Notes: generated by a model from the letters alone, not told the origin. DNA of 64,000 nucleotides from E44-bin89 sp034409565 (GCA_034409565.1 DAOUMS010000015.1:62001-126000); one strand, 5' to 3'. Positions 1-7,827 are shown, counted from the stretch's first letter. Program-made: numbers and translations.

Positions 1-149
1 TTCATGTATTTTAAATCGTTAATCGCATTTTGTCAAGAGGTTTTGGTGTTATTTAGTGAAAATTCTTTGCTGGTTTCGTCAGTTACCTGGCTGGCGCATT
101 GATTTAGCTATTATCTGAAAAACTACATTTGAAAGCCTGGTAAAAAGGG

Positions 150-179
150 TTGCATTGCCATGGTTACCTGTGCTATAAA
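150..179 (+). promoter_or_regulatory. Predicted sigma70 promoter for the winged-helix gene
   Basis: TTGCAT at 150-155 and TATAAA at 174-179, spacer 18. It lies about 60 bases ahead of the regulator gene, in an AT-rich leader with no other gene. The rest of 1-243 shows no tRNA or ORF that I can support. Confidence 0.45.
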
Positions 180-243
180 GGTAGACAATATATCCGGCAT
201 GATTTAATAATGATGATTTATGGTTCCTTTCTTTTAACTGGAT

Positions 244-543
244 ATGTCTGAGTGGAAATTTTTAACCAACCATGCCATCGTTCTCAGCTATATTTCAATC
301 CATCCCCGGATAACCGCCCGGGAGCTAGCCAACGCCATTGGCATCACGGAGAGGGCGACACGTAAAATAATTGCCGACCTGCTTCAGGCTGGATACATAA
401 GCAAGGAACTGGAGGGAAGGCGCAATCGCTACCACATTAACCCCAACCTGCCACTGCGACATCAGGGACTGGAGGAGACAGCCGTTGGTTATCTCCTCGA
501 AATACTGGGGTGGAAGAAGCGGGGACGTCCGAGAAAAACATAA
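244..543 (+). CDS. Winged helix-turn-helix regulator with AT-hook-like tail
   Basis: A 99-residue MarR/ArsR-like winged-helix protein. Residues about 8-60 hold the DNA-binding domain, with a recognition segment around ITARELANAIGITERATRK followed by a wing (ELEGRRNRYHINP). The C-terminus ends in KKRGRPRKT, which contains the RGRP core of an AT-hook; such tails bind the minor groove of AT-rich DNA. No effector-binding domain is present. The ribosome site is weak, so the start is chosen by frame and domain fit. The next gene starts 2 bases after the stop, so it probably controls, or is controlled with, that membrane protein. The regulatory target is unknown. Confidence 0.8.
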   Translation: MSEWKFLTNHAIVLSYISIHPRITARELANAIGITERATRKIIADLLQAGYISKELEGRRNRYHINPNLPLRHQGLEETAVGYLLEILGWKKRGRPRKT

Positions 544-545
544 TT

Positions 546-1016
546 ATGTCTTTCCGCTGGAGATATATAGTTCTTCCTTTGCTCTTCCTGCTCCTGTCTC
601 TCGGCCTCACCATTTATTTTTACCCTAGACTTCCGGACGAGGTTGCCTATCATTTCAAAAATGGCCTGCCCGACCGGTGGACAAGCCGCGGCGCTGCCAC
701 TGCCTGGCTGCTGGTGCCGCAGTGCCTGCTGGCCGGACTCGGTGCCGCCGTTGTCATGGGCATAATCAGGCTTGGAGACCGTTCCCAGACGACCACCAGC
801 AAACGTGCGGAAACAATGCTCCTGCTCATGGGCAACATGGTCGCCCTGCCGCAGCTCGTCCTCGCCTTTGCAATGCTGGCCATTTTCAGCTACAATTCGT
901 ACGGGGTATACCTCATGCCTATATGGGTATTCGCCCTGGTTGTCATGGGCCTGGGAGGTATCATCCTGGGAGCACTCTTCTTCCTCGCCATAAAGCAGGC
1001 CCTGGTGAGGAAATAA
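546..1016 (+). CDS. DUF1648-domain membrane protein
   Basis: A 156-residue integral membrane protein. I start it at the ATG at 546, directly after the upstream stop, not at the overlapping upstream ATG at 510. After the first membrane helix (about 7-25) comes YFYPRLPDEVAYHF and then GLPDRW, the signature of the DUF1648 family (the N-terminal part of SdpI-like immunity proteins). Three further hydrophobic segments lie at about 54-75, 90-112 and 120-150. SdpI-type proteins give immunity or signal to an ArsR-like repressor, and the neighbouring gene is a winged-helix regulator, so a regulator/sensor pair is a reasonable inference. Function here is not proven. Confidence 0.75.
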   Translation: MSFRWRYIVLPLLFLLLSLGLTIYFYPRLPDEVAYHFKNGLPDRWTSRGAATAWLLVPQCLLAGLGAAVVMGIIRLGDRSQTTTSKRAETMLLLMGNMVALPQLVLAFAMLAIFSYNSYGVYLMPIWVFALVVMGLGGIILGALFFLAIKQALVRK

Positions 1017-1053
1017 CAATTACCGTGTGACATACATTAGGGAGTAATTTTTA

Positions 1054-2424
1054 ATGGCAGATAAAACACCAGGCAGCGTTACCATGGAGAAGATGGTCTC
1101 GCTCAGCCAGCGCCGAGGCTTCATTTTCCCGAGCAGTGAAATCTACGGCGGACTTTCCAGCTGCTGGGACTACGGGCCGCTGGGGGTGGAATTAAAGAGA
1201 AACGTGAAGCAGGCCTGGTGGCGCGCTGTGGTTCAGGAGCGCGATGACATGGTGGGGCTGGACACCAGCATCCTGATGCATCCCCAGACGTGGGCGGCCA
1301 GCGGCCACCTCGAGCAGTTCACCGACCCGCTGGTGGAATGCAAGCAGTGCCATCTGAGGTGGCGCAGCGATGAGGTTGCCGACAACCACTGTCCCTCCTG
1401 CGGCGGGGAACTGACCGAACCACAGCTGTTCAATCTGATGTTCAAGACCTTCATGGGGCCGGTGGAGGAGGACGCCAGCGTGGTCTACCTGCGACCGGAG
1501 ACGGCGCAGGGTATCTTTGTCAACTTTCAAAACGTGCTCAACACGACGCGGAAGCGGCTGCCCTTCGGTATCGCTCAGACAGGTAAGGCTTTCCGCAATG
1601 AGATAACCACCGGCAACTTTATCTTCCGCAGTCGCGAGTTCGAGCAGATGGAAATCGAGTATTTCGTCCGACCGGAGACAGCGGACGAATGGTTTGATTA
1701 CTGGCTTGAGGAAAGGCGAAAGTGGTACCTGAGCCTCGGCATCAGAGAGGAGAACCTCCGCCTGCGCCCCCACCGCGCTGAAGAACTGGCCCACTACGCC
1801 AAAAAGTGCTTTGACATTGACTACAATTTCCCCATGGGCTGGGCGGAGCTGGAAGGCGTGGCCAACCGCGGCGATTATGACCTGGCACAGCACGCTAAAT
1901 ACAGCGGTAAAGAGATGACCTACTTTGACGAGGGGACCAACGAGCACATCCTGCCCTATATTATTGAACCATCGGCGGGCGTGGACCGCTCCGTGCTGGC
2001 TGTCCTCTGCGATGCCTATGACGAAGATATCGCCCAGGGCGAGCTGCGGGTGGTGCTCCGTTTTAAGCCCGCCATAGCCCCGTACAAGGTGGCCCTGCTG
2101 CCATTGAGCAAGAAGGAGAACCTGGTCAAATTCGCCAGGGAAGTGTACGATGGCCTGCGGTCCTGCTGGATGGTCAATTACGACGATACCCAGAGCATCG
2201 GGCGGCGCTACCGCCGCCAGGACGAGATAGGTACCCCGTTCTGCGTCACCATTGATTTCCAGTCGCTGGAGGACAGGCAGGTTACCATCCGAGAGCGCGA
2301 CAGCATGAACCAGATACGGGTGCCCATTGCTACCCTCAAAGAAACGCTGGCTGCCAAGCTGGCCGGTGAGGACATCCTTACACTGCCGGAGGGCGGCCAA
2401 GTCTGGAAGGTGGAAGGAAAATAG
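1054..2424 (+). CDS. glyS: Glycyl-tRNA synthetase, alpha2 (single-chain) type
   Basis: Charges tRNA-Gly with glycine for translation. The 456-residue protein is the homodimeric class II type found in archaea, eukaryotes and some bacteria, not the two-subunit GlyQ/GlyS form. Class II motifs are visible: LRPETAQGIFVNF from residue 146, the motif 2 region with FRSREFEQMEIEYF, and motif 3 around EPSAGVDRSVLAVL. A zinc-like pair CKQC (96-99) and CPSC (113-116) is inserted, as in bacterial members. The C-terminal anticodon-binding domain (APYKVALLPL onward) is intact. GGGAG lies ahead of the ATG. No T-box leader is seen in the short gap upstream. Confidence 0.97.
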   Translation: MADKTPGSVTMEKMVSLSQRRGFIFPSSEIYGGLSSCWDYGPLGVELKRNVKQAWWRAVVQERDDMVGLDTSILMHPQTWAASGHLEQFTDPLVECKQCHLRWRSDEVADNHCPSCGGELTEPQLFNLMFKTFMGPVEEDASVVYLRPETAQGIFVNFQNVLNTTRKRLPFGIAQTGKAFRNEITTGNFIFRSREFEQMEIEYFVRPETADEWFDYWLEERRKWYLSLGIREENLRLRPHRAEELAHYAKKCFDIDYNFPMGWAELEGVANRGDYDLAQHAKYSGKEMTYFDEGTNEHILPYIIEPSAGVDRSVLAVLCDAYDEDIAQGELRVVLRFKPAIAPYKVALLPLSKKENLVKFAREVYDGLRSCWMVNYDDTQSIGRRYRRQDEIGTPFCVTIDFQSLEDRQVTIRERDSMNQIRVPIATLKETLAAKLAGEDILTLPEGGQVWKVEGK

Positions 2425-2449
2425 GTGTTTAAGAGGGGCTTAAAAGACA

Positions 2450-3679
2450 ATGAAAATCCTCCACTTCGCCGACCTGCACCTTGGTGTTGAGACCTACGGT
2501 CGTGCCGACCCGGCCACGGGACTTTCCACGCGCCTGCTTGATTTCCTCGACTCGCTAGACAGGGTCGTTGATTTCGCCATAGAGAACAAAGTGGACCTGG
2601 TCATCTTCTGCGGGGACGCCTACAAGACCCGCGAGCCTACCCAGACCCAGCAGCGCGAGTTCGCCAGGCGCATCAACCGCCTTTCCGCCAATGACATCCC
2701 CATCTTTCTCCTGGTGGGCAACCACGACCTGCCCAACGCCATCGGGCGGGCCACCAGCACTGAAATCTTTGATACTCTGTCGGTGAAGAACGTCTATGTT
2801 TCCAATCGCCCTGAAATCTATAAAATCCCCACCCGCGACGGCACCGTGCAGGTGGCATCGCTGCCGTGGCTCAGGCGCAGCGTCCTGCTGAGTCGTGAGG
2901 AGACGAAAAACCTCGACTTCGAGCAGATGAAGGAAAGGCTGCAGCAGGCACTGACCGGCGCCATCGAGCTTCACATCTCCAAGCTCGACCCCGAGTTACC
3001 CGCCGTCCTCGCCGCCCATGTATGGGTCGCCGGCGCCCAGCTCGGCACGGAGAAGCAGATGACCATCGGACAGGAGCACGTCCTGCTGCTGAGCAACGTG
3101 GCCAACCCCGCCTTCGACTACATCGCGCTGGGGCACATCCACCGCCACCAGGTCCTGTCCGAGAGCCCACCCGTCGTCTATGCCGGCAGCCTGTCGCGAC
3201 TCGACTTCGGCGACGAGAACGATGAAAAGGGCTTTTACTTGGTGGAGATTGGGCCGGACAAGGCCAGCGGGCAGCGGCCAGTATCTTTTGAGTTCCACCC
3301 AGTGAAGGGGCGCCGCTTTCTGACCATCGAGGCCGCGCTGGAGGCAGAGGACACAGACCCCACCGCCACCGTGCTTGGCACCATCGCCAGGCAGGAGAAA
3401 AAGCTCAAAGAGGCCATCGTGCGGCTGAACATCACCCTGCCAGCGTCACTTGAAGGACAGCTCCGCGACGCTGATATCAGGGAGGCGCTGCAAGACGCCC
3501 ATTTTTTCACCGTAGCGCGGGAGATACAGCGTGAGGCACGGCTGCGACTGGGGCAGTTCACCGCCGAGGAAATCACCCCCCTTGATGCCCTGAAAAAATA
3601 CCTGGAGACAAAAAAGACTCCCCCCGAAAGAACTAAAGTCTTAATGGAGTACGGGGAGAGGATGATAAGGGGGGAGTAA
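2450..3679 (+). CDS. Mre11/SbcD-family DNA repair exonuclease
   Basis: A metal-dependent nuclease of the Mre11/SbcD group, which processes DNA ends and hairpins with a Rad50/SbcC ATPase. Of 409 residues, the first 240 form the metallophosphoesterase core: DLHLG (8-12), GDAYK (55-59), GNHD (90-93), AAHVWV near 190 and GHIHRHQ near 230. The usual second metal motif is GDxxD; here its last position is Lys, a departure that should be checked against close relatives. The C-terminal 170 residues would hold the capping and Rad50-contact parts. No sbcC/rad50 gene follows, as it does in most operons. It lies 25 bases after glyS. Confidence 0.88.
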   Translation: MKILHFADLHLGVETYGRADPATGLSTRLLDFLDSLDRVVDFAIENKVDLVIFCGDAYKTREPTQTQQREFARRINRLSANDIPIFLLVGNHDLPNAIGRATSTEIFDTLSVKNVYVSNRPEIYKIPTRDGTVQVASLPWLRRSVLLSREETKNLDFEQMKERLQQALTGAIELHISKLDPELPAVLAAHVWVAGAQLGTEKQMTIGQEHVLLLSNVANPAFDYIALGHIHRHQVLSESPPVVYAGSLSRLDFGDENDEKGFYLVEIGPDKASGQRPVSFEFHPVKGRRFLTIEAALEAEDTDPTATVLGTIARQEKKLKEAIVRLNITLPASLEGQLRDADIREALQDAHFFTVAREIQREARLRLGQFTAEEITPLDALKKYLETKKTPPERTKVLMEYGERMIRGE

Positions 3680-3688
3680 GGGGAGTTA

Positions 3689-3718
3689 AGAGGGGGGCTT
3701 TCGCCCCCTCTCTTTTTC
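3689..3718 (+). terminator. Intrinsic terminator after the SbcD-like gene
   Basis: G-rich arm 3689-3698, loop TTTC, C-rich arm 3703-3711, then CTTTTT at 3712-3717. It sits just after the SbcD-like stop and before the convergent nitroreductase stop. Confidence 0.85.
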
Positions 3719-3721
3719 TAT

Positions 3722-4384
3722 CTACTCATACCACTTCGTAAACTCTTCCGCCTTCTGCTTTACGCTGCGGTAGGTGTTCAGCTTCGCTCCCTCATCGGGG
3801 TAGCCCATTGATATGCCGATGACCAGCTTCTTGCTCTCCGCCACCCCCAGAAATTTCTTAATCTCCGGCGCGTAGTTGGTCACCGAGGCCTGCAGGACGC
3901 TCTCCACGCCCAGCGAGTGCGCCGCCAGTAGCAGGCTCTGGGTGAACAGCCCCATGTCAAAAATCGACCACTCCCCCAGGGAACCGTCCATGAAGAGAAA
4001 TATGGCACAGGGCGCACCGTAAAACTCAAAATTCATCAGACGCAGCCTTTCTCTCCCTTCCTCATCTCCCCTGTCTACACCCAGCGCCGCCAGCCGCCGC
4101 GCGCCGTGCTCATGAACGCGCTCATCATGCTCTGCGGGCCAGCCCTTGGGTATGGGGAGGTCGGGATGAGTCGGCGCCTTAGCCTTGGCCAGCTCGAAGA
4201 TAACTTTGCTCAACTCATCTTTCTTTTTCCCGCTTACCACGACCACCTCCCAGGGCTGGGTATTGGTGTAGGAGAAGGTGTTGCTCACCGCCTGCAATAT
4301 TTTATGCATCACGTCTTTGGGGATGGGGGTGGGCTTGAAACCGCGAATACTGCGCCTTGTCTTGATACCTTCCAGAGTTTCCAT
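3722..4384 (-). CDS. Nitroreductase family protein
   Basis: FMN-dependent oxidoreductase of the nitroreductase fold. The N-terminus has the FMN-binding TRRSIRGFKP segment, followed by NTQPWEVVVVSG, and the C-terminal half contains LLLAAHSLGVESVLQ and VIGISMGYPDEGAKLN. I use the ATG at 4384 because GGAGG (4393-4397) is well spaced for it and would overlap an upstream TTG start at 4399; this gives 220 residues. Substrate cannot be read from sequence; quinones and nitroaromatics are usual for the family. It follows the DsrE gene on the same strand and may be cotranscribed with it. Confidence 0.88.
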   Translation of the reverse strand: METLEGIKTRRSIRGFKPTPIPKDVMHKILQAVSNTFSYTNTQPWEVVVVSGKKKDELSKVIFELAKAKAPTHPDLPIPKGWPAEHDERVHEHGARRLAALGVDRGDEEGRERLRLMNFEFYGAPCAIFLFMDGSLGEWSIFDMGLFTQSLLLAAHSLGVESVLQASVTNYAPEIKKFLGVAESKKLVIGISMGYPDEGAKLNTYRSVKQKAEEFTKWYE

Positions 4385-4407
4385 CAATAATGCCTCCAAT
4401 CAAATAA

Positions 4408-4746
4408 TTAAAATGTCAGCGATGCCCAGCCTTCTTTCAGAAGGTCGGATATTACCGACCCGACATAGACCACCTTGATGCCGACGGCTTCCAGCTTTTC
4501 GGTGATGCCCATACGGTCGGCGCACCACTTGCACGCCAGAATCTCAACACCCTGCTCAAGTGTCTCCTTTATCCGGGCCTGCACCTCGGCATCGTTGGCC
4601 ACGATTTTCTCCGACGGGCCGAAGATAATCACCTTGACCTCGTTCATCCAGCCCTTTTTCGCCGCATTAAGCGGATAGACCAGCCCCACCTCCAGCGCCA
4701 CCTCCCTGTCCCCACTGCTCAGGACAACAAAAACTTTGGCCGCCAT
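4408..4746 (-). CDS. DsrE/DsrF-like family protein
   Basis: A 112-residue protein of the DsrE fold (MAAKVFVVLSSG start, FGPSEKIVANDAEVQ in the middle). It keeps the segment EILACKWCADRMGI, in which the first Cys matches the persulfide-carrying position known in some DsrE-like proteins. Members range from sulfur carriers (DsrE, TusD) to uncharacterised peroxiredoxin-like forms. No dsr or tus genes are nearby, so a role in sulfur relay is not supported by context. GGAGATGAAAGA precedes the start. Confidence 0.8.
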   Translation of the reverse strand: MAAKVFVVLSSGDREVALEVGLVYPLNAAKKGWMNEVKVIIFGPSEKIVANDAEVQARIKETLEQGVEILACKWCADRMGITEKLEAVGIKVVYVGSVISDLLKEGWASLTF

Positions 4747-4871
4747 TCTTTCATCTCCTTTCCAGCGTGTATATGGCCGTTAAAAGATACTTTACCCAAG
4801 CTGTTTTCCCCTGTCAATCTCAATATTACTCCATTTTTACCTAAATTGACCAATTATTGCGGCTCCAGGTA

Positions 4872-4899
4872 TTGACATTTTCGGCAATAATACTATAAT
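4872..4899 (+). promoter_or_regulatory. Consensus sigma70 promoter
   Basis: TTGACA at 4872-4877 and TATAAT at 4894-4899 with a 16-base spacer, a full match to both consensus boxes. Predicted transcript start is near 4906, almost 190 bases before the vWA start codon. Confidence 0.8.
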
Positions 4900-4905
4900 A
4901 AGCTC

Positions 4906-5013
4906 ATTCTTTTTGAGACGCCTCCAAAATTAAGTTCAGGATTAGGTATGGGCAGCGATATTTTGAGGCGCTGGTAACCGTGAAAAACAATGCGGTTGCT
5001 GGCGCTCTTTTTT
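4906..5013 (+). ncRNA. Candidate small RNA or regulatory leader (about 107 nt)
   Basis: The predicted transcript from the promoter at 4872-4899 contains two structures. The first pairs 4919-4930 with 4960-4970, with one bulged C and a loop of about 29 bases. The second pairs 4968-4980 with 4993-5005 in a continuous 13-pair stem (three G-U), followed by a T tract at 5008-5013. This could be a free small RNA, or a leader whose terminator controls the vWA gene. I do not recognise a known riboswitch, SRP RNA or 6S RNA in it. Confidence 0.5.
4968..5013 (+). terminator. Intrinsic terminator or attenuator before the vWA gene
   Basis: Stem arms 4968-4980 and 4993-5005, loop 4981-4992, then TCTTTTTT. 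It lies downstream of a strong promoter and upstream of the vWA coding region, so transcripts would be stopped before the gene unless it is read through. Confidence 0.75.
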
Positions 5014-5093
5014 AATCTGGCACAAAGGGGGGGTGGTTAATAAGGAAAGCAGGTAAAAAAATGCCGCCAATAAATCATGAAAGGAGAAAAAAA

Positions 5094-6587
5094 GTGAAAA
5101 ACATTAAAATCCTGGTAAGCATGCTGGTGACGGTACTGCTGGTGCTGGGAATGGCGCTGCCGGTGGCCGCACAGGTAGAGCCAGAAGTGGTCGAGGAGGC
5201 TCTGGACCCGGGAGAGTCAATCACCGTCGAGAAGACAATAACCACGACGGAAATCCCACCCATGCCCGATATCTATTTCATGTCGGACACGACGGGAAGC
5301 ATGGGGTCGGTGATTGCCGCCGTGGCCGGTAATGCCACGGACATTATGGCCGCCATCGCGGCCGTGCAACCGGACGCCCAGTTCGGCGCCGGCAATTACA
5401 GAGACTACCCCGGCACTGACCCGCCATATACGAACCAGCAGGGCATCACCAACGATACCAGCGCCGTGAACACTGCCATAGGTGCCTGGTCGGCCGGTAT
5501 GGGTGGAGATGGCCCGGAAGGGCAGTTCTATGCCCTTAACCAAATGGCTGACCCGTCTGACCCTGACGGCGTCGGGTGGCGGGATGGCTCGACCAAGATA
5601 GTGGTCTGGTTCGGGGATGCCCCGGCCCACGACCCCGTGCCGACTGGAGCTACCGGCTATACCGATAACATCACCGAGGCGACCGTGACCGCCGACCTAG
5701 TAGACGCCGGCATTCGTATCGTCGCCATCGGCACCGTAACCAGTTGGCCCCCCTCTCCACCCTTCTATCCCAGTGCCCTGGACGATGACCCAACAAGTGG
5801 TGGCGGTGACTACGCATACTATTACGGCATTGTGGAGGACGGCACCTCGGGCCAGGCAAGCCGTATTGCTAACGACACCGGTGGCGTGTACCTGACAGCG
5901 CTCACTCCTGAGGAAGCCGTGGAAGCCGTCCTGGAAGGCCTTGAGGCGCTGGCCACCGATGTCTGGGGTGTGGTCGAGGCTGACGAGGGACTCATAGTGA
6001 CCCTTGAGCCTGCGGTGCGTGAGGATGTTCCCAGCGGCACCAGTGTTACCTTCACGGAAACCATCACTCTTGCCGAGGACGCCCCGCAGTGCAACACGCT
6101 CGGGGCCACGGTCACCTTCTACGCCAACAGCTACCCCGAAGAGGGGGCGGTGATTGGCGTGCAGACCATCAGCATCAAGGTGAACGATGTTGATGGGCCT
6201 ACGGTGGAGTGTGTTGAGAGCGTGAACCCGCACGGGGACACCGTTCCCGGCGGGAAGGCTTCGGGCAAAGGTAAAGGTAACAACCCCGATGGGTTTTACC
6301 AGCTTTTGGTTACGGACAACTGTGATGAGCCAGAGGACATAGAGATATATATCGGCACCGAGGGAGACCCCATGATGTTTGGGCCGTTCGCCAATGAGGT
6401 CGTGGTCAAGTTCACCGAGGATTCAGAGGCTGCACCAGAATGCAAGGAGATAGGCAGCGATAAGGGGCAGGCAGGAGCCGTGAGTTGGCACATTATTCTA
6501 CCTACCGACCCTGTGGTCACCGCCGTTGATTCCAGCGGCAACACAGCCACATGCACTGGTTGCCTCGTGCCACCACCTCTAAAGTAA
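5094..6587 (+). CDS. Secreted von Willebrand factor A domain protein
   Basis: The start is the GTG at 5094, since AAAGGAG at 5080-5086 is well placed for it; the ATG at 5061 is not. The 497-residue product has a signal peptide (hydrophobic LVSMLVTVLLVLGMALP, cleavage likely after AQ), then a vWA domain. The metal site motif DTTGSMG starts the fold, followed by GAGNYRDYPG, GGDGPEGQ and IVVWFGDAPAHD. The T in DxTxS is a conservative change. After about residue 300 come beta-rich stretches with several Cys pairs, ending in CTGC, like HYR/PKD-type modules. No sortase signal, membrane anchor or surface-layer domain is visible, so it is probably released or held by a partner. Confidence 0.82.
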   Translation: MKNIKILVSMLVTVLLVLGMALPVAAQVEPEVVEEALDPGESITVEKTITTTEIPPMPDIYFMSDTTGSMGSVIAAVAGNATDIMAAIAAVQPDAQFGAGNYRDYPGTDPPYTNQQGITNDTSAVNTAIGAWSAGMGGDGPEGQFYALNQMADPSDPDGVGWRDGSTKIVVWFGDAPAHDPVPTGATGYTDNITEATVTADLVDAGIRIVAIGTVTSWPPSPPFYPSALDDDPTSGGGDYAYYYGIVEDGTSGQASRIANDTGGVYLTALTPEEAVEAVLEGLEALATDVWGVVEADEGLIVTLEPAVREDVPSGTSVTFTETITLAEDAPQCNTLGATVTFYANSYPEEGAVIGVQTISIKVNDVDGPTVECVESVNPHGDTVPGGKASGKGKGNNPDGFYQLLVTDNCDEPEDIEIYIGTEGDPMMFGPFANEVVVKFTEDSEAAPECKEIGSDKGQAGAVSWHIILPTDPVVTAVDSSGNTATCTGCLVPPPLK

Positions 6588-6627
6588 AAAGGTGAGGCCA
6601 AGTAGCCGCCTAGATTAAAGCTGTATC

Positions 6628-6653
6628 GGGGGACGTCTGAACAGACGTCCCCC
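6628..6653 (+). terminator. Perfect hairpin after the vWA gene
   Basis: Twelve-base arms 6628-6639 and 6642-6653 separated by AA, a perfect palindrome. No T tract follows (TGATATATC), so it may be a weak terminator or a stabilising 3' hairpin for the vWA transcript. Confidence 0.45.
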
Positions 6654-6723
6654 TGATATATCACGGGCAGTTTTTAAGTGTAAGCTATAATGCTCCCAGA
6701 TTCTGCCGCTAGAGATATTCTTT

Positions 6724-6756
6724 TTTAAATATAAATTATGAAATGATATAATTTAT
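6724..6756 (+). promoter_or_regulatory. Rubrerythrin promoter with overlapping inverted repeat
   Basis: TTTAAA at 6724-6729 and TATAAT at 6747-6752, spacer 17. A perfect 9-base inverted repeat, ATAAATTAT (6731-6739) and ATAATTTAT (6748-6756), covers the -10 box. A repressor bound here would block the polymerase. PerR-type control of rubrerythrin is known in other anaerobes, but the repeat is not an exact PerR box. Confidence 0.5.
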
Positions 6757-6804
6757 CTAGCTAGACTAAAGCAACTAAAAACAACCGAGGCTGAGGAGGT
6801 AATG

Positions 6805-7308
6805 ATGAGCAACACTCAGGAAAATCTGCAGGCGGCTTTCGCCGGTGAAAGCCAGGCCAACCGACGTTATTTATTCTTCGCCGAGAAGGCGGAGAAGGAC
6901 GGCCAACCGCAAATCGCCCGGCTGTTCCGGGCTATTGCTGAAGCCGAGACGGTACACGCCCGCAACCATTTGAGCACTTCAGGTAATATTAAATCCACCA
7001 AGGAGAACCTGGAAGAAGCTATCAGCGGTGAGCATTATGAATTCACCAAGATGTACCCGGAATTTATCGCGCAGGCCAGAGCAGAGGGCGTGAAGAGGGC
7101 CGAGGTGACCTTCGACTACGCCAACAAGGTGGAGAAAATCCACCACTCCCTGTATGAGAAGGCGCTGAAATCGCTTGAAGGCGGTAAGCAACCTGAAGCC
7201 AAACCATTTTTCGTCTGCCAGGTCTGCGGCTACACGGTTGAGGGCGCGGCTCCCGACAAGTGCCCGATATGCGGGGCACCGCAGAGCCGTTTCAAGCAGG
7301 TAGATTAA
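6805..7308 (+). CDS. rbr: Rubrerythrin
   Basis: Non-heme iron protein that reduces hydrogen peroxide in the cytoplasm of anaerobes. The ferritin-like diiron domain (residues about 1-135) shows the helix motifs GESQANRRYLFF, EAETVHARNH and FDYANKVEKIHHSLYEKAL with their Glu and His ligands. The C-terminal rubredoxin-like domain has CQVCGY and CPICGAP for the iron-sulfur centre, so this is the full-length two-domain form. AGGAGGT (6794-6800) leaves too little space for the ATG at 6802, so the in-frame ATG at 6805 is preferred. Single gene with its own promoter. Confidence 0.95.
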   Translation: MSNTQENLQAAFAGESQANRRYLFFAEKAEKDGQPQIARLFRAIAEAETVHARNHLSTSGNIKSTKENLEEAISGEHYEFTKMYPEFIAQARAEGVKRAEVTFDYANKVEKIHHSLYEKALKSLEGGKQPEAKPFFVCQVCGYTVEGAAPDKCPICGAPQSRFKQVD

Positions 7309-7338
7309 GCATTTAAAGAAACGATATTGAAGCAAAAA

Positions 7339-7375
7339 GAAGGGAGGGGAAAAGCCCTTCCCTTCTTCTATTTTT
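7339..7375. terminator. Bidirectional terminator between convergent genes
   Basis: GAAGGGAGGGG and CCCTTCCCTTC arms around AAAAG, with an A-run before (7334-7338) and a T-rich run after (TTCTATTTTT). It can end both the rubrerythrin transcript and the convergent DUF4870 transcript. Confidence 0.7.
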
Positions 7376-7391
7376 CAGACCAGCCGGTGGC

Positions 7392-7730
7392 TTAACCTCC
7401 CTTTTTCTGCACCCACTTCTCCGCCAGGTCGCCCGCCCAGAGCACCTTGGGCTTCTGTCCCTGGTAAGCCCGTATCATGAGGAATATCCACAGGGCAAGG
7501 CCAACCAGCCAGATAATGACGGAAATCACCGTGCCGATAACGGGTATCCAGCCGAGAACGAGGGCCACCACAGTAATGGTGCCGAAAATGTAAATCGACT
7601 GCATGGCGTGGTAACGGACAAACTTGCTTTCTTGCTCAATGAGGATGAAGACCAGACCGCTTATCCATCCCAGCACATAGCACAGTAACCCGGCGACGTT
7701 CTCATCAAGTCCAGTAGATGATTTCTCCAT
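7392..7730 (-). CDS. DUF4870/Tic20-like small membrane protein
   Basis: A 112-residue protein with three hydrophobic helices (about 12-30, 45-75 and 75-95). The segment GLDENVAGLLCYVLGWISG followed by EQESKFVRYHAMQS is typical of the DUF4870 family, distantly related to chloroplast Tic20. The family has no settled function in bacteria. It stands between the rubrerythrin gene and the small XRE regulator; a link to either is not evident. Confidence 0.8.
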   Translation of the reverse strand: MEKSSTGLDENVAGLLCYVLGWISGLVFILIEQESKFVRYHAMQSIYIFGTITVVALVLGWIPVIGTVISVIIWLVGLALWIFLMIRAYQGQKPKVLWAGDLAEKWVQKKGG

Positions 7731-7827
7731 GACTATCCCCTTTCCTGTTTATGAACATAAGGGTATACCAAGATAACGGTGCTGTCAATAGCCGGCATTC
7801 CATGAGTATAAATAAAAATATCGTCCG

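Larger units (their letters stand above)
4747..5093. other. Intergenic region between divergent genes
   Basis: This gap of about 350 bases has no supported protein-coding gene. It holds a strong plus-strand promoter (4872-4899), a hairpin with a long loop (4919-4970), a terminator-type hairpin (4968-5013) and the ribosome site for the secreted vWA protein. Confidence 0.75.

Noticed and set aside
489..1019. 176-residue minus-strand ORF
   Set aside because: It overlaps two well-supported plus-strand genes and has the low-complexity look of an antisense frame.
1192..2400. 402-residue minus-strand ORF inside glyS
   Set aside because: It is fully antisense to a clear glycyl-tRNA synthetase gene, and no domain is recognisable.
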